Below, piece after piece: positions 1-8,320 of a stretch of DNA of 64,000 nt. Positions within the stretch are counted from its first letter, which is position 1; the number at the start of each line of letters is the position of its first letter. The notes below the pieces were generated by a model. It made no database searches, was not told where the DNA came from, and worked only from the letters and a program-made list of their open reading frames with translations. The position numbers and the translations under genes were made by a program. This stretch comes from Acetobacteraceae bacterium (lineage in GTDB: Bacteria > Pseudomonadota > Alphaproteobacteria > Acetobacterales > Acetobacteraceae): contig JAIXWG010000058.1 in NCBI GenBank assembly GCA_027482245.1, positions 186,001-250,000 of the forward strand, in the 5' to 3' direction.

Positions 1-2
1 GC

Positions 3-3000
3 AACCTGGTGCCGCTGACGCGGGACTGGCGCCCGGGCGAACAGATGGAGGAATGGACGGCGGAGAATCTCTCGGAGGATATGGGCCGCGTGGTCTGGGA
101 AGGCCGGGCCGACCTGCCCGCAACCCAGCCCAACCGCACCAGCCGCAATGCCCTGCCGCTGCCAGATGCCATCCGCAGCGCGGGCCCCGGCCTTTACGTG
201 CTGGTGGCGCGGCCCGGCGATGGCCAGCCCCGCGCCTCGGCCTCCGCCCTGCCGGTGCTGGCGACGGATCTCGGCCTGACCGCCTGGCGCGGGCCGCAGG
301 GCATCGCCGTGCAGGTGCGCGGCTTCACGGATGCAGCGCCGCGGAATGGCGTGAAGCTGTCGCTGCTCGCCCGCAACAACGACATCCTGGCGGAGGCCGT
401 GACCGGCGCCGACGGCATCGCCCGCTTCAACGCGGCGGCGCTGCGCGGCCTGGGGAACCTGGCGCCCATCGCCATCCATGCCTTCGCCGGCGATGACTTC
501 GCTGCGCTGGACCTGGAGACGGCGGCTTTCGACCTCTCCGACCGCGGCGCCGATGGCGCGCCGCATCCCGGGCCGCTCGACGCCTTTGTCTGGCTGGACC
601 GCGGCATCTACCGGCCGGGCGAGGTCGTGAACATCGGCGCCCTGCTGCGCGATGGCGGCGGCGCGCCCGTGGACCTGCCCGCGCGGCTCCGCATCAAGCG
701 CCCGAACGGCCAGGTGTTTTTCGAGAGCGTGCCCCAGCGTGTCGCCGGCGCGGCCTTCGTCGCCCCCGTGACGCTCTCCGCCACCGCCCCCGTCGGCGCC
801 TGGACGGTGGAGGTGCTGGCCGACCCGGATGCGCCCCCCATCGGCACCGCCAGCTTCCGCGTCGATGCCTTCGTGCCTGAGCGGCTGGAGGTCACGGCCG
901 GCCCCGTCACCGGCCAGATCGTGCCCGGCCGGGCGCTGGAACTCCCGGTCCTCGCCCGCTTCCTCTACGGCGCCCCGGGATCGGGCCTGACCGGCAGCGC
1001 GGAACTCCGCCTGTCCACGGACCCGCAGCCCTTCGAGGCCTGGCGCGGCTGGCGCTTCGGGCTGATGGACGAGACCTTCGCCCCCGACCTGATCACCGCC
1101 GACGTGCCGGAGACGGACGGGGAGGGCCGCGCCCGCGCCACCCTGCTGCTGCCCGCCGCCCCCGACACGACCCGGCCCGTGAAGGCCGACATCACCGTCC
1201 TGATGGCCGACCCCGGCGGCCGCACCAGCGGCACGCGCCTGTCGCTGCCCGTCCGCGCCGCCGGCACCCTGCTGGCCATCCGCCCGGCCTTCGAGGGTGG
1301 CGCGGTGAATGACGGCGCGGAAGCCGCCTTCGACATCGCCGCGGTGAACCCCGATGGCGCCGCCATCCCCGCCACGCTCCACGTGCGCCTGGTGCGCGAA
1401 CGGCCGGACTGGCGGATCGTCGTCCGCGAACGGCTCGCGCGCTACGAGACGGTGTGGCGGGACGAGCCGGTGGACAGCACCGAACTCCGCGTCGCCCCCG
1501 GCCAGCCCGGCCGCTTCGCCCGCACCCTCGGCTTCGGCCGCTACCGGATCGAGGTCACCGATCCCTCGGGGCTCGCCATCGCCAGCTACCGCTTCCGCGC
1601 GGGCTGGGCGCAGGCGGAGGCCGCGGAGGTGCCGGACCGCGTCGACGTCGCCGCCGACCGCCGCGCCTACAATGCCGGGGAGACGGCGCGGCTTCGCATC
1701 ACGCCCCCCTTCGCCGGCCGCGCCAGCGTCGCCGTGCTGACGGACCAGCTGGTCTCGATGCAGGAGATCGAGGTGCCTGAAGCCGGGGCCGAGGTCTCGA
1801 TCCCCGTCGATGCCGCCTGGGGCCCGGGCGCGCATGTCGCAGTCACGGTCTTCCGCCCCGGCACCGCCCCCGCCGGCCGGCCGGGCCGGGCGCTGGGTCT
1901 CGCCTGGATCGGGTTGGACCCCGCTGCGCGTCGGATGGAGGTGGCGATCGAATCGCCACCGCTCGCCCGTCCCCGCACGCGGATCGCGGTGCCGCTGCGC
2001 CTGACCGGCGCGTCCGGCACCGCCATGGTCACGCTGGCGGCGGTGGATGAAGGCATTCTCCGCATCACCAACTTCCCCTCGCCCGACCCGGTCGCGCATT
2101 TCCTGGCGCGGCGTCGCCTCGGCCTCGACATCCGCGACGATTACGGGCGCCTGATCGCGCCGGCGGAGGGCGAGGCCGCGGTGCTGCGCCAGGGCGGCGA
2201 CGGCATGGATGCCGCGGCGATGCAAAACATCCCGCAGCGGCTGGTGGCGCTGTTCAGCGGCATCGTCACGGTGAACCCGGACGGCACCGCCGCCATCCCG
2301 CTCGACCTGCCGGATTTCGCGGGCGAACTGCGGCTGATGGTCGTGGCCTGGGACGGCAACCGCATCGGCAATGCGTCCCGCCCCATGACGGTGCGCGACC
2401 CCGCGGTGGCGGAGGCGATGCTGCCCCGCTTCCTCGCGCCCGGCGACGAGGCCCGCCTGCCGCTGCTGCTGCACAATGTCGAACTCCCCGCCGGCACCTT
2501 CACCGCGACGCTGACGGCGAGTGGCGCGATCGAGCTCGCCGGCCCCGCGCGGCTCGACCAGTCGCTGGCGCAGGGCGCGCGGGCCGCGCCCTTCACGACG
2601 CTGCGCGGCACCAGGGCTGGGGAGGGCACGCTCCGCCTCGCCGTCACCGGCCCGGGTGGTTTCTCCGTGGAGCGGGAGAGCGTGATCACCATCCGCTCCT
2701 CCCGCCCCGCGGTGACGGAGGTGGCGGTGACGGGGCTGTCGGTGAACGAAGCCGCGCCGGTCGCGCTGCCATCCGACCGCTTCATCCCCGGCACTTGGCG
2801 CGCCACCGCGACCTGGGGCGCGCCGGTGCGCTACGACCCGCAGGCGCTGCTGCGGGCGCTCAGGGGCTATCCGCTGGACTGCCTGGAGCAGGCCTCCTCC
2901 CGCGTCCTGGCGCTGTCCTACGCGCCGGCCAATGCTGATACGGCGCAGGAGGACCAGGCCCTGCTCGGCCGGGCCATCGCCTCCGTGCTGGATCGCCAGC

Positions 3001-4184
3001 GCTTCGACGGGCGCTTCGGCTTCTGGTCCGCCGAGGGCAGCGTCCATGCCTGGGCCAGCCTCTATGCGACGGAGGCGCTGCTGCGCGCCCGCGCCGCCAA
3101 TGCCCCCGTGCCGGAAGCGGCGCTGGCGGCCGCGCTGCGGGCGGCGGAGGAGGATCTGGAACTGTCCCTGGAAACGCCGGAGGACCGCGCGGCGCAGGCC
3201 TATCGCGTCCATGTCCTGGCGATGGCCGGGCGCAACCGGCTGGGCGCGGCGCGGCGGCTGGCGGAGCGGCTGGACCAGCTGCCGACGCCGCTCGCCAAGG
3301 CCCAGCTCGCCGCCGCCTTTGCCCGCGCGGGCGATCGCGGCCGGGCGGAGGCGATCTTCGCCGCCGCGCTGGCGAGCCCGGCGCGGAACGTCTGGTATGG
3401 CGACTATGGCAGCGCGGTGCGGGACACGCTGGCGACCGCCCTGCTGCTGCGGGAGAGCGGCGTGGCGCAGGACCGCATGCCGGCGCTGATGGCGCGGCTG
3501 CCGGGCGCCGACCTGACGCCCGCGATCACCAACACCCAGGAACAGGCCTGGGCCGTCGCCGCGGCCTTCGTGCTGGGGCGGGATGGGCGGCCCATCCGCA
3601 TCACGGTCGGCGACCGGGAGCAGCCGGTGCAGCCCATCATCACCATGGCGCTGACCGCGCCGACCACGGCCCGCAACCGCGGCGATGCCGCGGTGGCGCA
3701 GGCGGTCTCCATCACCGGCGTCCCGACCTCGCCGCTGCCGGCGGCTTCGCAGGGCATGCGGGTGGCGCGGCGCTTCTACGACCTGGCGGGCCAGCCCGTG
3801 AACCTGGACACGCTGCGGGCCGGCGCCTCCATCATCCTGCTGGTGGAGGCCCGCAACACGACCAGCGAGCGGATGCAGGCGATGATCACCCAGGGCCTGC
3901 CCGCAGGCTGGGAGATCGCGGGCCGCCTCGGCCCGGGCGACGTGCCGGGGATGGGCTTCCTCGGCACGCTGACCGTCCCGGAATCGCAGCCGGCGCGGGA
4001 CGACCGCTTCGCGGCGGCGGTGGAGCTGACGCCCGAACAGCCGCTGGCGCGCCTCGCGGTGCGCCTGCGGGCCGTGACGGCGGGGCGCTTCGAACTGCCG
4101 GGGCTGGAGGCGCAGGACATGTACCGCCCCGGCGTCTTCGCGCGGCAGGCCGCGGCGCGGATCGTGGTGCTGCCCTCCGAGTGA
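3..4184 (+). CDS. Alpha-2-macroglobulin family protein, 5' truncated by window edge
   Basis: Bacterial alpha-2-macroglobulin (YfhM-like), a periplasmic, usually lipid-anchored protease trap. The reading frame is open to the window edge, so the start, signal peptide and lipobox lie outside; the GTG at 9 is only an internal codon. About 1,390 residues are present against roughly 1,650 in complete family members. Visible hallmarks: MG-type beta domains with the 'FVWLDRGIYRPGE' segment (around nt 580-620), then the thioester motif CLEQ with its Cys codon at 2880-2882, followed by the helical thioester domain rich in Ala/Arg and a C-terminal receptor-like domain. The intact CLEQ suggests it can covalently trap attacking proteases. 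The stop overlaps the GTG start of pbpC (GTGA), the classic A2M-PBP1C pairing, which suggests repair of peptidoglycan coupled to protease trapping. Confidence is high for the family. Confidence 0.95.
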   Translation, partial: NLVPLTRDWRPGEQMEEWTAENLSEDMGRVVWEGRADLPATQPNRTSRNALPLPDAIRSAGPGLYVLVARPGDGQPRASASALPVLATDLGLTAWRGPQGIAVQVRGFTDAAPRNGVKLSLLARNNDILAEAVTGADGIARFNAAALRGLGNLAPIAIHAFAGDDFAALDLETAAFDLSDRGADGAPHPGPLDAFVWLDRGIYRPGEVVNIGALLRDGGGAPVDLPARLRIKRPNGQVFFESVPQRVAGAAFVAPVTLSATAPVGAWTVEVLADPDAPPIGTASFRVDAFVPERLEVTAGPVTGQIVPGRALELPVLARFLYGAPGSGLTGSAELRLSTDPQPFEAWRGWRFGLMDETFAPDLITADVPETDGEGRARATLLLPAAPDTTRPVKADITVLMADPGGRTSGTRLSLPVRAAGTLLAIRPAFEGGAVNDGAEAAFDIAAVNPDGAAIPATLHVRLVRERPDWRIVVRERLARYETVWRDEPVDSTELRVAPGQPGRFARTLGFGRYRIEVTDPSGLAIASYRFRAGWAQAEAAEVPDRVDVAADRRAYNAGETARLRITPPFAGRASVAVLTDQLVSMQEIEVPEAGAEVSIPVDAAWGPGAHVAVTVFRPGTAPAGRPGRALGLAWIGLDPAARRMEVAIESPPLARPRTRIAVPLRLTGASGTAMVTLAAVDEGILRITNFPSPDPVAHFLARRRLGLDIRDDYGRLIAPAEGEAAVLRQGGDGMDAAAMQNIPQRLVALFSGIVTVNPDGTAAIPLDLPDFAGELRLMVVAWDGNRIGNASRPMTVRDPAVAEAMLPRFLAPGDEARLPLLLHNVELPAGTFTATLTASGAIELAGPARLDQSLAQGARAAPFTTLRGTRAGEGTLRLAVTGPGGFSVERESVITIRSSRPAVTEVAVTGLSVNEAAPVALPSDRFIPGTWRATATWGAPVRYDPQALLRALRGYPLDCLEQASSRVLALSYAPANADTAQEDQALLGRAIASVLDRQRFDGRFGFWSAEGSVHAWASLYATEALLRARAANAPVPEAALAAALRAAEEDLELSLETPEDRAAQAYRVHVLAMAGRNRLGAARRLAERLDQLPTPLAKAQLAAAFARAGDRGRAEAIFAAALASPARNVWYGDYGSAVRDTLATALLLRESGVAQDRMPALMARLPGADLTPAITNTQEQAWAVAAAFVLGRDGRPIRITVGDREQPVQPIITMALTAPTTARNRGDAAVAQAVSITGVPTSPLPAASQGMRVARRFYDLAGQPVNLDTLRAGASIILLVEARNTTSERMQAMITQGLPAGWEIAGRLGPGDVPGMGFLGTLTVPESQPARDDRFAAAVELTPEQPLARLAVRLRAVTAGRFELPGLEAQDMYRPGVFARQAAARIVVLPSE

Positions 4185-6133
4185 GGAAGCGCTGGTTCAT
4201 CGCGGCGGCGGCGCTGGGCGCGGCGGTTGTCACCGCGGACCGGGCGCTGCCGCCCGACCTCTCCCGCCTCACCGCGGGGGTAGAGCTGCTGGACGGGCAG
4301 GGGAGGACGCTTTCCGTCCTGCCCGTGCCCGGCGGCACCTGGCGGCTGCCGGTAGCGGTCGCCGACGTACCGCCGCACCTGACGGCCATGCTGCTGGCCG
4401 CCGAGGATCGGCGCTTCCGCTGGCACCCCGGCGTCGATCCCGTGGCGCTGGCCCGCGCCGCGGTGCAGTGGGTGCGGGCGGGGCGAGTGGTCTCCGGCGG
4501 ATCAACGCTGACCATGCAGGCGGCGCGGCTGCTGGAGCCCCGGCCGCGCACGCTGCGCTCCAAGCTGATCGAGATCGCCCGCGCGGTTCAGCTGGAAGCC
4601 CGCTTCACCAAGGACGAGATTTTGGGAGTCTGGCTGACCCTGGCCCCCCAGGGCGGCAACCTCGAAGGCCTGCGGGCCGGTTCGCTGGCGTGGTTCGGCC
4701 GCCCGCCCGCGCAGCTGGACGCCGCGGAGGCCGCGCTGCTGGTGGCCCTCGCCAGGCGGCCGGAGGCACTGCGCCCCGACCGCCACCCGGAGGCCGCCCG
4801 CCGCGCGCGCGACGCCGTTCTGCTGGCCCGCGCCGCGGGGGCGGGCGCCGTCAATGCCGATGAACGCGCGGTGGCGCTGGCCGAACCCGTCCCCGCCCGC
4901 CGCCTGCCCATGCCCCGCCTGGCGCCGCATTTGGCGCGGGAGGTCGCGCGGGGTGCGCAGCCCGGCGCCCGCATCGCGACCACCCTCGACCGGGACCTGC
5001 AGCGCGCCACCGAGGCCCTGGCGGAGGAGGCGCTGCGCGGCCTGCCGGACCGCGCGGCGATGGCGCTGGTCGTTGCCGATGCGGGAACGCGTGAAATCCG
5101 CGCCCTGGTCGGCGGCAGCTTCGGCGTGGAGAGCCGCGCGGGCATGCTGGACCTGACGCGGGCCATCCGATCCCCGGGCTCCGCCCAGAAGCCCTTCCTC
5201 TATGCGCTGGCCTTCGAGGCCGGCGTGGCGCGGCCCGATACCGTCGTCAGCGACATCGCGCTCCGCTTCGGCAGCTACGCGCCGGAGAATTTCGCGCGCG
5301 AGTTCACTGGCCGCGTGACGGCGGCGGATGCGCTGCGCCAGTCGCTCAACCTGCCCGCGGTGGCGCTGCTGCAGGAGGTCGGCGCGCTGCGCTACGCCGC
5401 CGCGCTGAAGGCCGCCGGCAGCCCGCCGCGCCTGCCGCCGGGCGCGGAGCCGAGCCTGCCGCTGGCCCTCGGCGGCGCCGGCACCACGCTGCGCGAACTG
5501 GTGGCGCTGCACGCCGTGCTGGGCGATGCCGGCCGCGCCGCGCCGCTGACCGCGCTGCCCGGCCCGCCCGCACCCCGCGTCGATGTGCTGGTCCCCCACG
5601 CCGCCGCGGCCGTCGCGGGTATCCTCGTGCAGCCTTTCCCCGGCGGCGGGCCTGAAGGCATCGCCTGGAAGACCGGAACCAGCTGGGGCGGGCGGGACGC
5701 CTGGGCGCTCGGCCTCGACCGGCGCCATGTCGCGGGGGTCTGGGTGGGTCGGCCGGATGGCACGCCGATCCCGGGCCTGACGGGCCGCGCCGCCGCCCTG
5801 CCCGTGCTGGCCCGCAGCTTCGCCCTGCTGCCCGCCGCACCGCGCCAGCCCCTCTACGTCCGCCCCGCCGCGCAGCCCTTCGCGGAGGCCGCGGACCGGC
5901 TCCGCTTGCTCTTCCCCATGCCAGGCGCCGTGCTGGCCGAAGGGGCCGGGCCCGTCACGCTCCGTGCCACCGGCGGCCGCCGGCCCCTGACCTTCCTGGT
6001 CGATGGCGCGCCGCTGGCGGCCGAGCGCGCGCGGCGCGAGGCCGCCTGGACGCCCCCCGGCCCCGGCTTCTACCGGATCACGGTGCTGGACGCGGATGGC
6101 GTCTCGGCGCGATCCGAGTTGCGCGTGCGGTAG
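4181..6133 (+). CDS. pbpC: Penicillin-binding protein 1C (transglycosylase/transpeptidase)
   Basis: Bifunctional class A PBP of the 1C type, 650 aa, polymerising lipid II and cross-linking glycan strands at the outer face of the inner membrane. An N-terminal hydrophobic anchor (about residues 5-20) precedes a GT51 domain with the catalytic Glu75 in AAEDRRFRWHPGVDP and the GGSTLTMQ motif at 106-113. The transpeptidase has SxxK as SAQK (334-337, after SPG), SLN at 388-390 and KTGT at 497-500. A C-terminal beta domain of about 90 residues matches the BiPBP_C extension typical of PbpC. The SxxK variant SAQK differs from the STLK usual in PBP1C. The GTG start at 4181 overlaps the A2M stop by 4 bp, so translation is probably coupled. 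A 28-bp tandem duplication runs across its stop codon. Confidence 0.93.
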   Translation: MRKRWFIAAAALGAAVVTADRALPPDLSRLTAGVELLDGQGRTLSVLPVPGGTWRLPVAVADVPPHLTAMLLAAEDRRFRWHPGVDPVALARAAVQWVRAGRVVSGGSTLTMQAARLLEPRPRTLRSKLIEIARAVQLEARFTKDEILGVWLTLAPQGGNLEGLRAGSLAWFGRPPAQLDAAEAALLVALARRPEALRPDRHPEAARRARDAVLLARAAGAGAVNADERAVALAEPVPARRLPMPRLAPHLAREVARGAQPGARIATTLDRDLQRATEALAEEALRGLPDRAAMALVVADAGTREIRALVGGSFGVESRAGMLDLTRAIRSPGSAQKPFLYALAFEAGVARPDTVVSDIALRFGSYAPENFAREFTGRVTAADALRQSLNLPAVALLQEVGALRYAAALKAAGSPPRLPPGAEPSLPLALGGAGTTLRELVALHAVLGDAGRAAPLTALPGPPAPRVDVLVPHAAAAVAGILVQPFPGGGPEGIAWKTGTSWGGRDAWALGLDRRHVAGVWVGRPDGTPIPGLTGRAAALPVLARSFALLPAAPRQPLYVRPAAQPFAEAADRLRLLFPMPGAVLAEGAGPVTLRATGGRRPLTFLVDGAPLAAERARREAAWTPPGPGFYRITVLDADGVSARSELRVR

Positions 6134-6171
6134 CACGCGGGCCGAATTGCGCGTGCGGTAGCGCGCGCGCC
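6116..6171 (+). repeat. 28-bp tandem duplication spanning the pbpC stop codon
   Basis: Two adjacent 28-bp units, 6116-6143 and 6144-6171, agree at 25 of 28 positions. The first unit holds the last codons and TAG of pbpC; the second is an untranslated copy that includes a second TAG. It looks like a recent slippage duplication and has no obvious function. Confidence 0.7.
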
Positions 6172-6199
6172 TCCCTACATTCGGGGGCAGGAGGCAGCC

Positions 6200-6670
6200 A
6201 TGCCCGACGATCTCTGGCGCACCGACACCTACACCTGGTCCCTGCAACAGGCCGACCGCCTGCGCCGCCTGCGCGCGGGCGAACGCGTGAACGACCTCGA
6301 CTGGGAGAACGTGATCGAGGAGATCGAGAGCGTGGGACGCAGCCAGCTGGAAGCGGCACGGTCGCTGCTCGTGCAGTCCGTCCTGCACCTGATGAAGTGC
6401 CGCGCCTGGCCGGGGCACCCGGCAACGCGCAAATGGCGGGTGGATGCGGCCGATTTCCTGATCCAGGCGCAGGAAGCCTATCGCCCCTCCATGGCGCAGG
6501 TCATCGACCTGCCCGGCGCGCTCGCCTATGCGCGGAAGCGCCTGCCCTGGCAGCGATTCACCACCCCGCCGCAGCCCTTGCCGGAGGGCGGTGCCATCCC
6601 CCTCGACGCCCTGGCCGATCCCGACTTCACGATCGAGGCGCTGGAAGCCGCCCTCTTCCCGCCGGCCTAA
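6200..6670 (+). CDS. DUF29 family protein
   Basis: Small cytoplasmic protein of 156 aa matching the DUF29 family: it opens with a Trp/Tyr-rich segment (DLWRTDTYTWSLQQADRL) and continues with the family's conserved DWENVIEEIESVGRSQ block, then alpha-helical sequence including the LMKCRAWPGHP segment and a C-terminal FTIEALEAALFPPA. Family function is unknown; members are common and often multicopy in cyanobacteria and Acetobacteraceae. The ATG at 6200 has a good ribosome site (GGCAGGAGG) 6-8 bp upstream. Its stop overlaps the end of the convergent pseudouridine synthase gene by 4 bp. No partner gene is suggested by context. Confidence 0.85.
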   Translation: MPDDLWRTDTYTWSLQQADRLRRLRAGERVNDLDWENVIEEIESVGRSQLEAARSLLVQSVLHLMKCRAWPGHPATRKWRVDAADFLIQAQEAYRPSMAQVIDLPGALAYARKRLPWQRFTTPPQPLPEGGAIPLDALADPDFTIEALEAALFPPA

Positions 6671-7365
6671 CCCAAGCAGCGCGCCACCGCGTCGCGCATA
6701 TGCCCCGGCACCGGCGCCTCCACCCGCAACTCCGGGTCCAGCGGCAGGTCGATCGCCCGCGCCAGCAGGTGCAGGGCGCCCGCGCCGCCGCCATACATCC
6801 CATCCCCCAGGATCGGGCAGCCGAGATGGGCGCAATGCACGCGCAGCTGGTGCGTCCGCCCCGTCTCCGGCCGCATCTCCAGCAGCGCGATGCCATCCCC
6901 GCGCCCCAGCACCCGCCAGGCGGTTCGGGCGGGGTCGCCCTTCGCGTCCACCACCATCCGCCAGCCCTTCGCCGCGCTGCTCACCTTCAGCAGCTTCGCA
7001 TCGATCACGCCCGAATCGCCGGCAGGCCCGCCGCGCACCACGGCCCAGTAGGTCTTGCCCACGCGGCGTTCCGCGAAGAACGCGTTGATCCGCGCCAGCA
7101 TCGGCGCCGTCCGCCCCAGCACCAGGCAGCCCGCCGTGTCCTGGTCCAGGCGATGCGCGGGCTGCGGGTCCCGCCTTTTCCCCATCCGCAGCGTCGGCAG
7201 CCACGCCTCCAGGCTCTCCCCCGTCCGGGCCGAAACGGGCAGGCCGTGCGGCTTGTCCAGCACCATCACCTCCGGCCCCAGGTGCAGGATGCGCGCGCGC
7301 AGCCAGTCCGGCGGCGCAATTGCCGCTTGGCGCGAACCCGCCGGCGATGGAACCCTAGGCGCCAT
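6667..7365 (-). CDS. RluA family pseudouridine synthase
   Basis: RNA pseudouridine synthase of the RluA/RluC/RluD family, about 232 aa from the ATG at 7365. It isomerises uridine to pseudouridine in rRNA or tRNA. Seen: the opening VMVLDKPHGLPV strand, the catalytic motif HRLDQDTAGCLVLGRT with the active-site Asp, and the C-terminal GRTHQLRVHCAHLGCPILGD. No S4 domain is present, so it is a short RluA/TruC-like member rather than RluC/RluD; the exact RNA target cannot be told. An upstream extension to 7461 exists in frame but lacks conserved sequence. The chosen ATG overlaps the ATG of the divergent PfkB gene in one CATG. Confidence 0.9.
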   Translation of the reverse strand: MAPRVPSPAGSRQAAIAPPDWLRARILHLGPEVMVLDKPHGLPVSARTGESLEAWLPTLRMGKRRDPQPAHRLDQDTAGCLVLGRTAPMLARINAFFAERRVGKTYWAVVRGGPAGDSGVIDAKLLKVSSAAKGWRMVVDAKGDPARTAWRVLGRGDGIALLEMRPETGRTHQLRVHCAHLGCPILGDGMYGGGAGALHLLARAIDLPLDPELRVEAPVPGHMRDAVARCLG

Positions 7366-8278
7366 GACCCTCCCCGCACTCCGACCCATCGTCGTCTGCC
7401 TCGGCTCCGTCGTGATGGACCACACCTTCCATGTCCAGGAGGTCGTGCAGCCGCCGTCCAAGAATCGCGCGACCTCCTATGCGCTCGGCGCCGGGGGGCT
7501 CGCCGCCAATGCCTCCATCGCCGTCAGCCGGCTGGGCGGCAACTGCATCTTCTGGGGCCGTGTGGGGGATGACCTGAACGGCACGCCGCTGCTGGAGGCG
7601 CTGGCCGCGCAGGGCGTCGATGTCTCCCATTGCCGCCGCGCGCCCAATGCCCGCACCCCCGTCTCCGCCGTGCTGGTCGATCCCGTCGGCGAACGCAGCA
7701 TCTTCGCCTATCGCGGCGACAACCTCGGCACCGATCCCGCCTGGCTGCCGCTCCACCTGCTCGACACCGCGCAGGCCTTCCTCTGCGACCCCCGCTGGCC
7801 GGAGGGCAGCGCCGCCGCGCTGGACTACTGCCGCGCGCGCGGCATCCCGACCGTGATCGATGGGGAGAAGAGCGAGACGCGCCTGCTGCTCGACCTCATC
7901 CCCCGCGTCGACCACGCGGTCTTCTCCCAGCCCGGCCTCGGCAACTACGCGCCTGGCCTCAAGCCCGCGGAGGCGCTGCGCAAGGCGATCGCGGATGGCT
8001 GCAAGGTCGCGGCCGTGACGCGGGGGGAGAAGGGGACGCTCTGGATGACGGCCGCCGACCCGACGCCCCGCGTGACCCCCGCCTTCCGCGTCATGGCCAC
8101 GAACACGACGGGCGCCGGCGATGTCTTCCACGGCGCCTATGCCCTGGCGGTGGCGGAGGGCCAGCCCGTCGATCGCGCCATGCGCTTCGCCTCCGCCGCC
8201 GGCGCGCTGCGGGCGAGGGATGGCGCGACACCCGACCGCGCCATGCTGGAACAGCTGCTGGTCGAACAGCCCGGCTGA
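7364..8278 (+). CDS. PfkB family carbohydrate kinase
   Basis: Sugar kinase of the ribokinase/PfkB superfamily, 304 aa, transferring phosphate from ATP to a sugar hydroxyl. It has the N-terminal substrate-binding pattern (GAGGLAANASIAVSRLGG) and the C-terminal PfkB signature NTTGAGDVFHGAYALAV with the catalytic Asp in GAGD. The substrate cannot be assigned from sequence; sulfofructose kinase and adenosine/ribokinase-like members share this architecture. The ATG at 7364 lacks a clear Shine-Dalgarno site and is fused to the divergent RluA start, so promoter and ribosome site lie inside the neighbouring coding sequence or the start is leaderless. Followed by the convergent histidine kinase gene. 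Confidence 0.9.
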   Translation: MTLPALRPIVVCLGSVVMDHTFHVQEVVQPPSKNRATSYALGAGGLAANASIAVSRLGGNCIFWGRVGDDLNGTPLLEALAAQGVDVSHCRRAPNARTPVSAVLVDPVGERSIFAYRGDNLGTDPAWLPLHLLDTAQAFLCDPRWPEGSAAALDYCRARGIPTVIDGEKSETRLLLDLIPRVDHAVFSQPGLGNYAPGLKPAEALRKAIADGCKVAAVTRGEKGTLWMTAADPTPRVTPAFRVMATNTTGAGDVFHGAYALAVAEGQPVDRAMRFASAAGALRARDGATPDRAMLEQLLVEQPG

Positions 8279-8320
8279 ACCCAGGTTTTCAGCCCGGATG
8301 AAAGTCTGCTGTCAGCCCGC

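Noticed and set aside
4502..7204. 900-aa open frame on the minus strand opposite pbpC
   Set aside because: It is a shadow of GC-rich codon usage: Gln/Arg/Gly-rich, low-complexity, no family motif, and it lies against a clear penicillin-binding protein.
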